From Myxococcales bacterium (GTDB taxonomy: Bacteria; Myxococcota; Myxococcia; Myxococcales; Anaeromyxobacteraceae): a stretch of DNA of 16,616 nt. Shown piece by piece: positions 1-6,421 of this stretch (positions are counted from its first letter, which is position 1; every line of letters begins with the position of its first letter). A program made the position numbers and the translations under genes. The stretch lies in assembly GCA_021784995.1 (NCBI GenBank), contig JAJYHA010000371.1:1-16616 (forward strand), given 5' to 3'. The notes under the pieces are model-generated. The model saw only the letters and a list, made by a program, of their open reading frames with translations, was not told where the DNA came from and ran no database searches.

Positions 1-549
1 CGCGATGCGGGTCGCCTCGCCCGCGACCGCCGGCCCATCGGCCGGCGCCGCCGCGCGCGCGGGAGCCGCCTGCTCCCCGGAGGCCGCGGCGCGGGGCTCG
101 AGGGTGGGGCACGGGCGCAGGGCGCGGATGGCCGCCAGCTTCCGGAGGAGGTCCTCGCGGATCGTGGCCAGATCGCCCTCCTCGTCGTGCACATCGGGCT
201 TGGCGACGAACTCGACCGCGCCCAGCTCGAGCGCCTTGAAGACCTCCTGCTTGCGCGAGCTCGAGGAGACGACCACCACCGGCGTCGGCCGGCGCGCCAT
301 GAGGACCCGCAGGAACGTGAAGCCGTCCATGCGGGGCATCTGCAGGTCGAGGCAGACGCAGCCCGGCTGCAGCGCGAGCGCCTGCCGCAGGGCCTCCTCG
401 CCGTCGGCCGCGCGCCCCACCACCTCGAGCGAGGGGTCGCCGGCCATCATGTCGACCAGGGCGTCCTGCGCCTTCGCGGAGTCGTCCACCACGAGGACGC
501 GCAGCGGCCCGGCAGGCGGCGAGGTGGTCCTGGCGGCGGGGTCGGTCAC
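1..549 (-). CDS. cheB: CheB chemotaxis response regulator / protein-glutamate methylesterase (N-terminal part, runs off window)
   Basis: In chemosensory pathways CheB removes methyl groups from chemoreceptor glutamates and is activated when CheA phosphorylates its receiver domain. The visible 183 residues hold a whole receiver domain: the acidic pair D22-D23, phospho-acceptor D68 in LDLQMPRMDG, the SSSS switch stretch at 95-98 and K117 in AKP. The run RPTPVVVVSSSS followed by ALELGAVEFVAKP is typical of CheB rather than of CheY-like regulators. After about residue 145 an Ala/Pro-rich linker begins; the methylesterase domain lies beyond base 1. The start is a GTG that shares four bases (GTGA) with the cheR stop codon, so the two are probably translationally coupled. 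The normally basic residue after DDSA is replaced (DDSAKAQ), a minor oddity. It could be another receiver-linker regulator, but sequence and position next to cheR make CheB much more likely. Confidence 0.88.
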   Translation of the reverse strand, partial: MTDPAARTTSPPAGPLRVLVVDDSAKAQDALVDMMAGDPSLEVVGRAADGEEALRQALALQPGCVCLDLQMPRMDGFTFLRVLMARRPTPVVVVSSSSRKQEVFKALELGAVEFVAKPDVHDEEGDLATIREDLLRKLAAIRALRPCPTLEPRAAASGEQAAPARAAAPADGPAVAGEATRIA

Positions 550-1427
550 GGGCGCGGGGCCAGCTTACGACGGTCGCCGGCCTTGCGGTAGGCGAGGTCG
601 TCCCCGAGCGGGAACCGCTCGAACTCGTCGCCGGGCGCCCGGAGGGACTCCGAGTGGCCGAGGAGGAGGAACCCGCCCCTCCGCAGGCGGCCCGCGAGGG
701 TGCCCAGGACCCGCCTGCGGGCGGCCCGATCGAGGTAGATGAGCACGTTCCGGCAGAAGATCACGTCCACCACGCCGAGCACGGCCGCGCCGCGCCGATC
801 GAGCAGGTTCAGCCGCGCGAAGCGGACCATCCGGCGCACCTCGTCTCGCACCAACCACCGGGCGCCGTCGCGCCGGAACCAGGGGCGCAGGGACTGCGCC
901 TCGGGCGTGCGGAACGCCTGCTCGCCGTACGCCCCGGCCCGCGCCACCTCCAGCACCCCCCGGACGAGGTCGGTGCCGAGGACCTGCACGTCCCACCCCT
1001 CGAAGAGCCCGCTGCGCGCCACCAGGATGGCCACCGTGTACGCCTCCTCCCCGGTCGCGCAGCCGGCGCTCCAGACGCGGAGGCGGCGCTGGCGCCGGTT
1101 CCGCTCGGCCAGCGCGGGCAGGAGGCGCTCCGCGAAGGCGCGCAGCTGACCCGGCTGGCGGTGCAGGTAGGTCTCGTGCGTCGTGAGCGCCGCGACGGCG
1201 GCCTCCAGCTCCTCGGTGCGGCGCGGATCCTCGAGGAGCAGCCGCCGGTAGGCCGCGAAGCCCCCGAGGCCGTGGTGCCGGACGCGGGGGGCGAGGCGCG
1301 CCTGGAAGAGGTAGTCGACGTCGTCGCCGAAGGAGAGGCCGCAGTGGCGGTTGATCAGCTCGCGCAGGGCGAGGAACTCGTCGGGCGTGATCGTCGGCCC
1401 GCGGTCGCGCGCGCGCGGGGTGCTCAT
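546..1427 (-). CDS. cheR: CheR chemotaxis protein glutamate O-methyltransferase
   Basis: CheR transfers methyl groups from S-adenosylmethionine to glutamates of chemoreceptors, in opposition to CheB. The protein is 293 residues, a normal single-module length. Residues 11-80 form the CheR N-terminal helical domain. THETYLHR at 84-90 corresponds to the family's T-N-E-T-x-F-F-R segment, with R90 kept. WSAGCATGEEAY at 119-130 is the SAM-binding loop. GTDLVRGVLEVARAGAY at 151-167, DVIFCRNVLIYLD at 221-233 and GGFLLLGHSES at 251-261 are further family signatures. There is no TPR tail. The ATG overlaps the cheW stop (ATGA), which favours this start over an in-frame extension 48 codons longer that would run inside cheW. 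The beta-subdomain loop near 184-202 looks shorter than in enteric CheR; see findings. Confidence 0.95.
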   Translation of the reverse strand: MSTPRARDRGPTITPDEFLALRELINRHCGLSFGDDVDYLFQARLAPRVRHHGLGGFAAYRRLLLEDPRRTEELEAAVAALTTHETYLHRQPGQLRAFAERLLPALAERNRRQRRLRVWSAGCATGEEAYTVAILVARSGLFEGWDVQVLGTDLVRGVLEVARAGAYGEQAFRTPEAQSLRPWFRRDGARWLVRDEVRRMVRFARLNLLDRRGAAVLGVVDVIFCRNVLIYLDRAARRRVLGTLAGRLRRGGFLLLGHSESLRAPGDEFERFPLGDDLAYRKAGDRRKLAPRP

Positions 1428-1960
1428 CCGGTGCTCGAGGCGAAGGGCCGCTCCTCGACGCGGCCGCCGGGCTCGAGCAGCGCCTTCACGTTGAGCAGCA
1501 GGCGGAGCTTGCGACCGGATCGGGCCGCGAAGGCGCGCGCGGCCGCCGGCCGGGGCTCCCGCGGACCGCACACGCCGAGGAACAGGCGCAGGCCCGCCGC
1601 CGTCCGCACCGGCGGCGGCCCCAGGTGCTCGCGCGTGGTGCGCACCACCTCCAGCACGCCGTCCACCACCAGCCCGAGCACGCGGCCGGCGACGTCCACC
1701 ACCAGCACCTTGGGGCGACCGCCGGCGCGCGGGCGCACGCCGAGCCGCTTCCGCACGTCGACGACCGGGATGACGCTGTCGCGCAGGCTCATCACGCCCT
1801 CGACGCCGGGCGGGGCCCGTGGCACCGGGGTGATCGGCCCCGCGTGCACGATCTCCCGGACCCGCCGCAGATCGATCACGTACTCCTCGTCACCCACCCG
1901 GAAGGCGCACAGCTCGACCTTGGCGCCGCCGGGCTCGCGCGGGGGGGTGAGGGCGTTCAC
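1424..1960 (-). CDS. cheW: CheW chemotaxis coupling protein (first of two, short form)
   Basis: CheW bridges chemoreceptors to the CheA kinase in the signalling array. This 178-residue protein is essentially one CheW SH3-like domain. Seen in order: VELCAFRVGDEEYVIDL at 15-31, VREIVHAGPITPVPRAP at 34-50, GVMSLRDSVIPVVDVRKRLG at 55-74, VLVVDVAGRVLGLVVDGVLEVV at 85-106, and a C-terminal LLLNVKALL at 154-162. The usual N-L-R-G turn reads S-L-R-D here. The proposed start is a GTG whose last two bases plus one form the TGA of the upstream coupling-protein gene (GTGA overlap); an upstream ATG in the same frame would add 35 low-complexity Arg/Pro residues lying inside that gene and was not chosen. 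The stop overlaps the cheR start. A stretch at 134-150 rich in Pro, Ala and Arg is a longer loop than in enteric CheW. Confidence 0.9.
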   Translation of the reverse strand: MNALTPPREPGGAKVELCAFRVGDEEYVIDLRRVREIVHAGPITPVPRAPPGVEGVMSLRDSVIPVVDVRKRLGVRPRAGGRPKVLVVDVAGRVLGLVVDGVLEVVRTTREHLGPPPVRTAAGLRLFLGVCGPREPRPAAARAFAARSGRKLRLLLNVKALLEPGGRVEERPFASSTG

Positions 1961-2643
1961 GCGCGCGCCTCCTCGCCATCCGGGCCGGCGGGATCGGCCA
2001 GCAGCGCGGCCGCGTCGAGGAGGACGTAGAGGCGGCCGTGATCGTGGCCGATGCCCTGGATGCACTCCGCGCCCGGGCCACGCATGCTGGCCGGCCGCCC
2101 CTCAACGTCGGAGGCGCCCAGCCAGGCGACGTGCGAGACCGCGTCCACCAGCAGGCCGCGCGAGCCGTCCGCGCCGTCGCACACCAGGATCCGGCACCGC
2201 GGATCGGGCTCGCGGCGGGGGAGGGCGAGGTGCGCGCGCGGATCGACGACCGTGATCACCTCCCCGCGGTTCATGATGACACCCAGGACGTGCGCGGGCG
2301 CCCGCGGGACCTCGGTGAGCGGCGGCGCCTTGAGGATCTCCCGCACGTGGTGGATCTCGAGCGCGTAGACCTCTTCCCGGAGGCGGAAGGTCAGCCACTG
2401 CCGGCGCTCCTCGGGCGCCTCCGCGGGGCCGGGCAGCTCGGACGTGGCGATCAGGTCCGGCAGCGTCGGCGCGACCTCGTCCGCGCGCCAGAAGAACTCG
2501 TCCAGAGGATCCTCCTCCCCGGCGCCGGCCGGGAGGGTGCGCGGGGACGCGCCGGCGCGCGCGGGGACGATCGGGCCCTCCGCGCCGGTCTCGGGCCCGA
2601 GCGCGCGCTGGCCGTCCAGGAGGGGGATCCGCACGAGGTCCAT
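1957..2643 (-). CDS. CheW-domain coupling protein with an 80-residue N-terminal extension
   Basis: A second coupling protein for the same CheA. Residues 82-217 are a CheW domain: WLTFRLREEVYALEIHHVREIL at 83-104, PLTEVPRAPAHVLGVIMNRGEVITVVDPR at 108-136, CRILVCDGADGSRGLLVDAVSHV at 150-172 and LYVLLDAAALL at 205-215. It is preceded by about 80 residues without a recognisable fold, ending in an acidic/aromatic segment DPLDEFFWR at 45-53. The extension may be a binding tail for another array protein; this is inference. The ATG is fixed by an in-frame TAG five codons upstream. No good Shine-Dalgarno sequence precedes it, so expression may be weak or depend on the cheA transcript. It ends in a GTGA overlap with the next cheW. 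The two CheW proteins are clearly different in sequence, so this is not a recent duplication. Confidence 0.9.
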   Translation of the reverse strand: MDLVRIPLLDGQRALGPETGAEGPIVPARAGASPRTLPAGAGEEDPLDEFFWRADEVAPTLPDLIATSELPGPAEAPEERRQWLTFRLREEVYALEIHHVREILKAPPLTEVPRAPAHVLGVIMNRGEVITVVDPRAHLALPRREPDPRCRILVCDGADGSRGLLVDAVSHVAWLGASDVEGRPASMRGPGAECIQGIGHDHGRLYVLLDAAALLADPAGPDGEEARA

Positions 2644-2701
2644 GCGCCGTCGAGTCTAGCCCGAGCCGGCGCGACCGCCGAGCCGCCGACCCGGCCGGCG
2701 T

Positions 2702-2758
2702 GGCAGCCCCGCCCACATCCGCGCCCGAGGTCGGCGCCACGCCCACGGCAGCCCCGCC
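2702..2758. repeat. 12-bp direct repeat in the cheA-cheW intergenic gap
   Basis: The 12-mer GGCAGCCCCGCC occurs at 2702-2713 and again at 2747-2758, 45 bp apart, inside the 118-bp gap (2644-2761) between the cheA stop and the next cheW start. This is the longest non-coding stretch in the window. No hairpin followed by a T-run is visible in the minus-strand direction, so no intrinsic terminator is supported, and no convincing -35/-10 pair was found. In DNA this G+C-rich, short repeats arise easily by chance. Confidence 0.35.
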
Positions 2759-2761
2759 GCG

Positions 2762-4846
2762 CTAGCCGGCCGGCGCGGGGAGCGGTGCGGGACGCTCCGC
2801 GGTCTCCTCGACGATGCCGGTCACGTCGAGCACGAGCACGGTGCGCCGGTTGCCGAGGTCCGTCGCGCCGGCGATCCCGCGGACGCCGGCCAGCGCGCGC
2901 CCGAGCGGCTTCACGACCACGTCCTGCTGGCCCAGCAGCCCGTCCACCACGATGCCGATCCGCGCCTGCGCCAGCCCGACCACGACCACGTGGAGCGGCC
3001 CCTCGCCGCCGCCCGGCGTGCCGAGGAAGCGGTTCAGGCGGACCAGCGGCAGGGTCGAGCCGCGGACGGTCATCACCTCGCGCAGCTCGACGGTGCGCAC
3101 CTCGGTGGGGTCGGCGGTCACGATCTCGAGCACCGCGTTGAGCGGGAGCGCGTAGGTCCGCCCCGCCGACGAGACGATCAGCGCGCGCAGGATGGCGAGC
3201 GTCACCGGGAGCGTGATCTCGAAGCGCGTCCCGCGACCGGCCTCGGTGTGGAGGTCGATCACCCCGCTCATGGCGGCGACGTTGCTCTTCACCACGTCCA
3301 TCCCCACGCCACGGCCGGAGAGCGCGGTCACGCGCGGCGCGGTCGAGAACCCCGGGATGAAGATCAGGTTCATGAGCTCGCGGTGCGAGAGCTGGGCGAC
3401 CGTCTCCGCGGGCACCAGCCCCCGCGCGACGGCCACCTGGCGGATCCGGGCCTCGTCGATGCCGGCGCCGTCGTCCTCGACCCGGATCACGACGTGGTTG
3501 CCGCGCTGGGCGGCCGAGAGGGTGATGCGCCCCGCGGCCGGCTTGCCGGCGCGCGCGCGCACGTCACCAGGCTCGAGGGCGTGGTCGAGCGCGTTGCGGA
3601 CCAGGTGCATGAGCGGATCGGAGAGCTCCTCCACGATGAGCTTGTCGAGCTCGACGTCGCTCCCCTGGATCTCGAGCTCGACCTGCTTGTCGAGGTCGCG
3701 CGCCAGCTTGCGGGCCATCCGCCCCAGCTTGTCGAAGAGCTGGCCGAGCGGCACCATCCGGACCTCGAGCACGCCGCCCTGCAGCTCGGTCACCTTGCGG
3801 TCGAGGCTGCGCGTCTCGCGGTGCAGCTCCAGCCCGAGCGTCGTGGAGCGATCGCCGGCGCGCAGGCGCTCCGCGATGCGGAGCAGGCTCGTCTTCACCA
3901 GCACCAGCTCGCCCACCAGGTTCATGAGGCGGTCGAGCTTGGCGATGTCCACGCGCACGGCCCGGGACACCGATCGCAGCGAGGCCTCGCCCTCCGGGGC
4001 GTCGGCCTGCGGCGCCGGGGAGCGGCTGCCCGGCGTCGCCTCCCGCGGCGGCTCCTCCCCGGGCGGCGGCGTCCCCGCCCGCGAGGCGGTCCCGGGCGCG
4101 CGGCGGGGGATGATCTCCACCGCCGCGGACGCGCCCGCCGCGGCCCGCAGCCGCTCGGCGCCCTCCGCGCTGGCGACGAGCACGTCGAACGCCAGCGCCG
4201 ACGGGTCGACCGCGTCGGAGGAGGGCAGCGTCGACACCACCTCCCCGAGCGGCTTCAGCGACGCCTTGAGCCGCTCCAGCCCGGTGTCGAAGGTGGCCAG
4301 GTCGAACGCGACGCGGACGCGGTAGACGTGGAGGCCGCGCGCGACGTTGACGCGCAGCCGGTGCTCCTCGTACTCCGTCAGCACGCCCCGGACCGCGTCG
4401 TCCAGGGCGAGCCCGAGCTCTGCGGGGCCCGGGCGCGCCGGCGCGTCCTCCACTTCCAGCAGCCGTGTCGCGAGCTGGTCGGCCGCCTCGGTGGTCTGGG
4501 CGGGGGCCTGCGCCGCCTCCTCCGCGACGATGCGCGCGAAGAGCCCGGGCGCGGCCAGCACCACGTCGAGCGTCGCCGCGTCGAGCTGCCGCCGCCCCAT
4601 GCGGACCTGGTCGAGCCGATCCTCCAGGGCGTGCGCGAGACGGGTCATCCGCTCCACGCCGAACATCGCCGCCAGGCCCTTCAGCGAGTGGGCCGCGCGG
4701 AAGACCGCGTTCAGGGTGTCGGGATCGGCCTCCTGCCCGTGGCGCGTGTCGTCGAGGCGGAGCAGGCCGCGGTCGAGCGCGTCGATGATCTCCTGCGCCT
4801 CCGAGAGGAACTCGGTCAGCGCCTTCTGGAACGGGCGGTCTGCCAT
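2762..4846 (-). CDS. cheA: CheA chemotaxis sensor histidine kinase
   Basis: CheA autophosphorylates in response to chemoreceptors and passes phosphate to CheY/CheB-type regulators. Numbering below is from the ATG at 4846 (694 aa). The HPt (P1) domain spans 4-110, with phospho-accepting H53 in AAHSLKGLA. A ferredoxin-like P2-type domain follows at about 170-248 (HVYRVRVAFDLATFDTGL, then LGEVVSTLP). A Pro/Gly/Glu-rich linker covers about 250-288. The dimerisation domain spans 294-355 (VDIAKLDRLMNLVGELVL). The ATPase domain has its N box at 412-424 (PLMHLVRNALDHA), G1 at 458-464 (DDGAGID) and G2 at 511-517 (GRGVGMD). The C-terminal CheW-like domain spans about 548-680. There is no fused receiver. 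A GTG six bases upstream (4852) is an alternative start; the ATG was preferred because GGGGG lies about seven bases ahead of it. It is the first gene of the chemosensory block. Confidence 0.96.
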   Translation of the reverse strand: MADRPFQKALTEFLSEAQEIIDALDRGLLRLDDTRHGQEADPDTLNAVFRAAHSLKGLAAMFGVERMTRLAHALEDRLDQVRMGRRQLDAATLDVVLAAPGLFARIVAEEAAQAPAQTTEAADQLATRLLEVEDAPARPGPAELGLALDDAVRGVLTEYEEHRLRVNVARGLHVYRVRVAFDLATFDTGLERLKASLKPLGEVVSTLPSSDAVDPSALAFDVLVASAEGAERLRAAAGASAAVEIIPRRAPGTASRAGTPPPGEEPPREATPGSRSPAPQADAPEGEASLRSVSRAVRVDIAKLDRLMNLVGELVLVKTSLLRIAERLRAGDRSTTLGLELHRETRSLDRKVTELQGGVLEVRMVPLGQLFDKLGRMARKLARDLDKQVELEIQGSDVELDKLIVEELSDPLMHLVRNALDHALEPGDVRARAGKPAAGRITLSAAQRGNHVVIRVEDDGAGIDEARIRQVAVARGLVPAETVAQLSHRELMNLIFIPGFSTAPRVTALSGRGVGMDVVKSNVAAMSGVIDLHTEAGRGTRFEITLPVTLAILRALIVSSAGRTYALPLNAVLEIVTADPTEVRTVELREVMTVRGSTLPLVRLNRFLGTPGGGEGPLHVVVVGLAQARIGIVVDGLLGQQDVVVKPLGRALAGVRGIAGATDLGNRRTVLVLDVTGIVEETAERPAPLPAPAG

Positions 4847-4882
4847 CGGCACGCCCCCAGAATCTCCAAGAAGGAGGCGCGG

Positions 4883-5473
4883 TTATCGTACCACGGAGCC
4901 GCCACGGGGCAAGCCGGCGGCGCGCGACGGCATCTCCACGCGCGCGACGTGCGGGACCACCTCGATGGCGTCGGCGCCCAGCGCCTCGCGCGCTGCGGCC
5001 AGGTCGCGCTGTAGCCCGCGGGCGTCACCGAGCAGGACCACCCGCCGCGGCGCGACCGGCGCCAGCGCCTGCAGGAAGAGCCAGGCCTCGGGCAGCGCCA
5101 CGCCGGACGGCAGCGCCGGGAAGGCGCCCGCCCACTGCCTGCTGCCCGCCCGGTGCAACGCCTGGCACAGGCGCCGGCACTGGAGCTCGAAGGCCGCCTC
5201 GTCCCGGGGAGCGGTGGGGACGCCGAAGCAGAAGATGCGCGGCACGGCGATGCGCCCGCCGGAGGGGAGGAGGAGCGCCTCCCCGGCCTCGGGGCCGTAG
5301 GTGCCGTCGCGGATGGCCCGCGAGAGGAGCCCGCAGAGGCGCCAGTCTGCGTACCCGGCGAGCCCCTGCAGCGGGCGCTCGGGGCCGACGAAGACCGCCA
5401 GCGCGTCGACGTCGAGCGCGTCGAGGGCGGCCAGCCCCAGCTCCGCGGTCTCGACCCGCGTCAGGGCCGGCAT
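4883..5473 (-). CDS. stand-alone M17 aminopeptidase N-terminal-domain-like protein, function unknown
   Basis: This 196-residue protein resembles the macro-domain-like N-terminal domain of M17 leucyl aminopeptidases. Seen: VDALAVFVGPERPLQGLAGYADWRL at 22-46, then a helix ending in LLSRAIRDGTYGPEAGEALLLP at 49-70 (M17: ...G-x-F-x-G-x-x-G-E-x-x-x-L-P), then VPRIFCFGVP at 77-86, a core strand of that fold. A further strand, RRVVLLGD, lies at 143-150. The C-terminal catalytic domain, with its metal-binding Lys/Asp/Glu residues and NTDAEGR motif, is absent, so peptidase activity is not expected. Its ATG directly abuts the nusB TGA (TGAATG), indicating co-translation with nusB, and it ends just before cheA. 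The length matches one complete domain with no frameshift, and codon bias matches its neighbours, so it reads as a real gene rather than a decayed peptidase. Role not known. Confidence 0.72.
   Translation of the reverse strand: MPALTRVETAELGLAALDALDVDALAVFVGPERPLQGLAGYADWRLCGLLSRAIRDGTYGPEAGEALLLPSGGRIAVPRIFCFGVPTAPRDEAAFELQCRRLCQALHRAGSRQWAGAFPALPSGVALPEAWLFLQALAPVAPRRVVLLGDARGLQRDLAAAREALGADAIEVVPHVARVEMPSRAAGLPRGGSVVR
4885..4912 (-). promoter_or_regulatory. candidate sigma-70-type promoter for the cheA cluster
   Basis: Reading the minus strand, TTGCCC (4912-4907) and TACGAT (4890-4885) are separated by 16 bp. Each matches four of six positions of the TTGACA / TATAAT consensus. The -10-like element overlaps the last codons and TAA stop of the M17-like gene and is one of the few A/T-containing spots in very G+C-rich sequence. 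Transcription would begin roughly 30 bases ahead of the cheA ATG. A small dyad CTCC-TTCTT-GGAG (4876-4864) lies in the leader and could pair with the GGAG nearest the start. It is supported only by consensus matching. Confidence 0.33.
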
Positions 5474-5920
5474 TCAGTCCCCGCCGCCCGCCTCGCCGCG
5501 GCGCGCGGCGGGCAAGGCGGCTGCGATGCGGTCGAGCACGCCGTTGACGAAGGCTCCCGAGCTCTCGCTTCCGTGCTTCTTGCCGAGCTCGATCGCCTCG
5601 TTGATCACCACCTTCACCGGCACGTCGGGCCGGTGCAGCAGCTCGTGCGTGGCCAGCCGCAGGACGTTGCGGTCGACGCGCGCCATGCGATCCATCCGCC
5701 AGTGGGTCGAGACCGCCTCGATGGCCTCGTCGATGGCGCGCCGCTCCCGCGCGACGCCACGGACCAGCTGCTCCGTGAGCTCCATCACCTCACGGTCCAC
5801 CGGCTCGAAGCTCTTCCAGAACCGCGCGAGCGCCTCGTCGAGGTCGGTCGCGGCCACGTCGATCTGGTAGAGCGCCTGGACCGCGCGCTCGCGGGCCTTG
5901 GTGCGCTTGGCCTGCGCCAT
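5474..5920 (-). CDS. nusB: NusB transcription antitermination protein
   Basis: NusB binds boxA RNA together with NusE (S10) and supports antitermination of rRNA transcription. The 148-residue all-helical protein shows the family pattern throughout: [12 protein letters not shown] at 10-21, an Arg-rich N-terminal helix that contacts [24 protein letters not shown] at 74-94, [21 protein letters not shown] at 101-121 and [10 protein letters not shown] at 124-133. A short Gly/Ala/Arg tail after residue 138 is not conserved. It starts at an ATG six bases after the ribH stop codon. The ribH-nusB pairing is common across proteobacteria-like genomes and supports the call. Its stop codon abuts the start of the M17-like gene. 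Confidence 0.96.
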   Translation of the reverse strand: MAQAKRTKARERAVQALYQIDVAATDLDEALARFWKSFEPVDREVMELTEQLVRGVARERRAIDEAIEAVSTHWRMDRMARVDRNVLRLATHELLHRPDVPVKVVINEAIELGKKHGSESSGAFVNGVLDRIAAALPAARRGEAGGGD

Positions 5921-5926
5921 CGCCGC

Positions 5927-6421
5927 CTACCCGCCGCGCGTCCCCGGGCGCGCGGCGGACCGAAGTCCCTTGAAGGCGTTCGCCTGCTCGATGGCGGCGA
6001 CCGCCGCCTCGGCGCCCTTGTTGCCGGCCTTCACCCCGGCCCGCTCCAGCGCCTGCTCGAGCGTGTCGCAGGTGAGGATGCCCATGGCCACCGCGCAGGC
6101 GGCCTCGAGCGCCACCACGCCGACTCCCTTGGTGGCCTCCGCCGCGACGTACTCGAAGTGCGGCGTGCCGCCCCGGATGATGGCGCCCAGCGCCAGCACC
6201 CCGTCGTACCGCTCGGTGGCGGCCACCCGCCGGAGCAGGGCCGGCAGCTCGAAGGTCCCCGCGCACCGGTAGACGTCGATCGACGCCTCGTCGGCGCCGT
6301 GACGCCGCAGGGCGTCGACGGCGCCGCCAAGCAGCTGCTCGGTCACGAGCGAGTTGAAGCGCGACACGACCACCGCGAAGCGCAGCCCCGTCGCGACCAG
6401 CGATCCCTCGTGGACGTTCAT
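5927..6421 (-). CDS. ribH: 6,7-dimethyl-8-ribityllumazine synthase
   Basis: RibH condenses 5-amino-6-ribitylaminouracil with 3,4-dihydroxy-2-butanone 4-phosphate, the penultimate step of riboflavin synthesis, usually in a pentamer or 60-mer shell. At 164 residues it has normal length. Motifs: VVVSRFNSLVTEQLL at 17-31, GTFELP at 55-60, GAIIRGGTPHFEYV at 79-92 with catalytic H88, MGILTCDTLEQALERAGVKAGNKGAEAA at 113-140. The usual Pro before GTFE/GAFE is Ala here (CAGTFE), a mild departure near the substrate pocket. The N-terminus MNVHEG is short, and the C-terminus carries an extra Arg/Gly tail. The ATG overlaps the ribBA stop (ATGA), so the two are probably coupled. Confidence 0.96.
   Translation of the reverse strand: MNVHEGSLVATGLRFAVVVSRFNSLVTEQLLGGAVDALRRHGADEASIDVYRCAGTFELPALLRRVAATERYDGVLALGAIIRGGTPHFEYVAAEATKGVGVVALEAACAVAMGILTCDTLEQALERAGVKAGNKGAEAAVAAIEQANAFKGLRSAARPGTRGG

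Noticed and set aside
2990..5014. Very long plus-strand open frame (674 codons) opposite cheA
   Set aside because: It is antisense to a gene with all CheA motifs; its translation is Arg/His/Ala/Gly-rich with no motif. Long antisense frames are expected in DNA of this G+C content.
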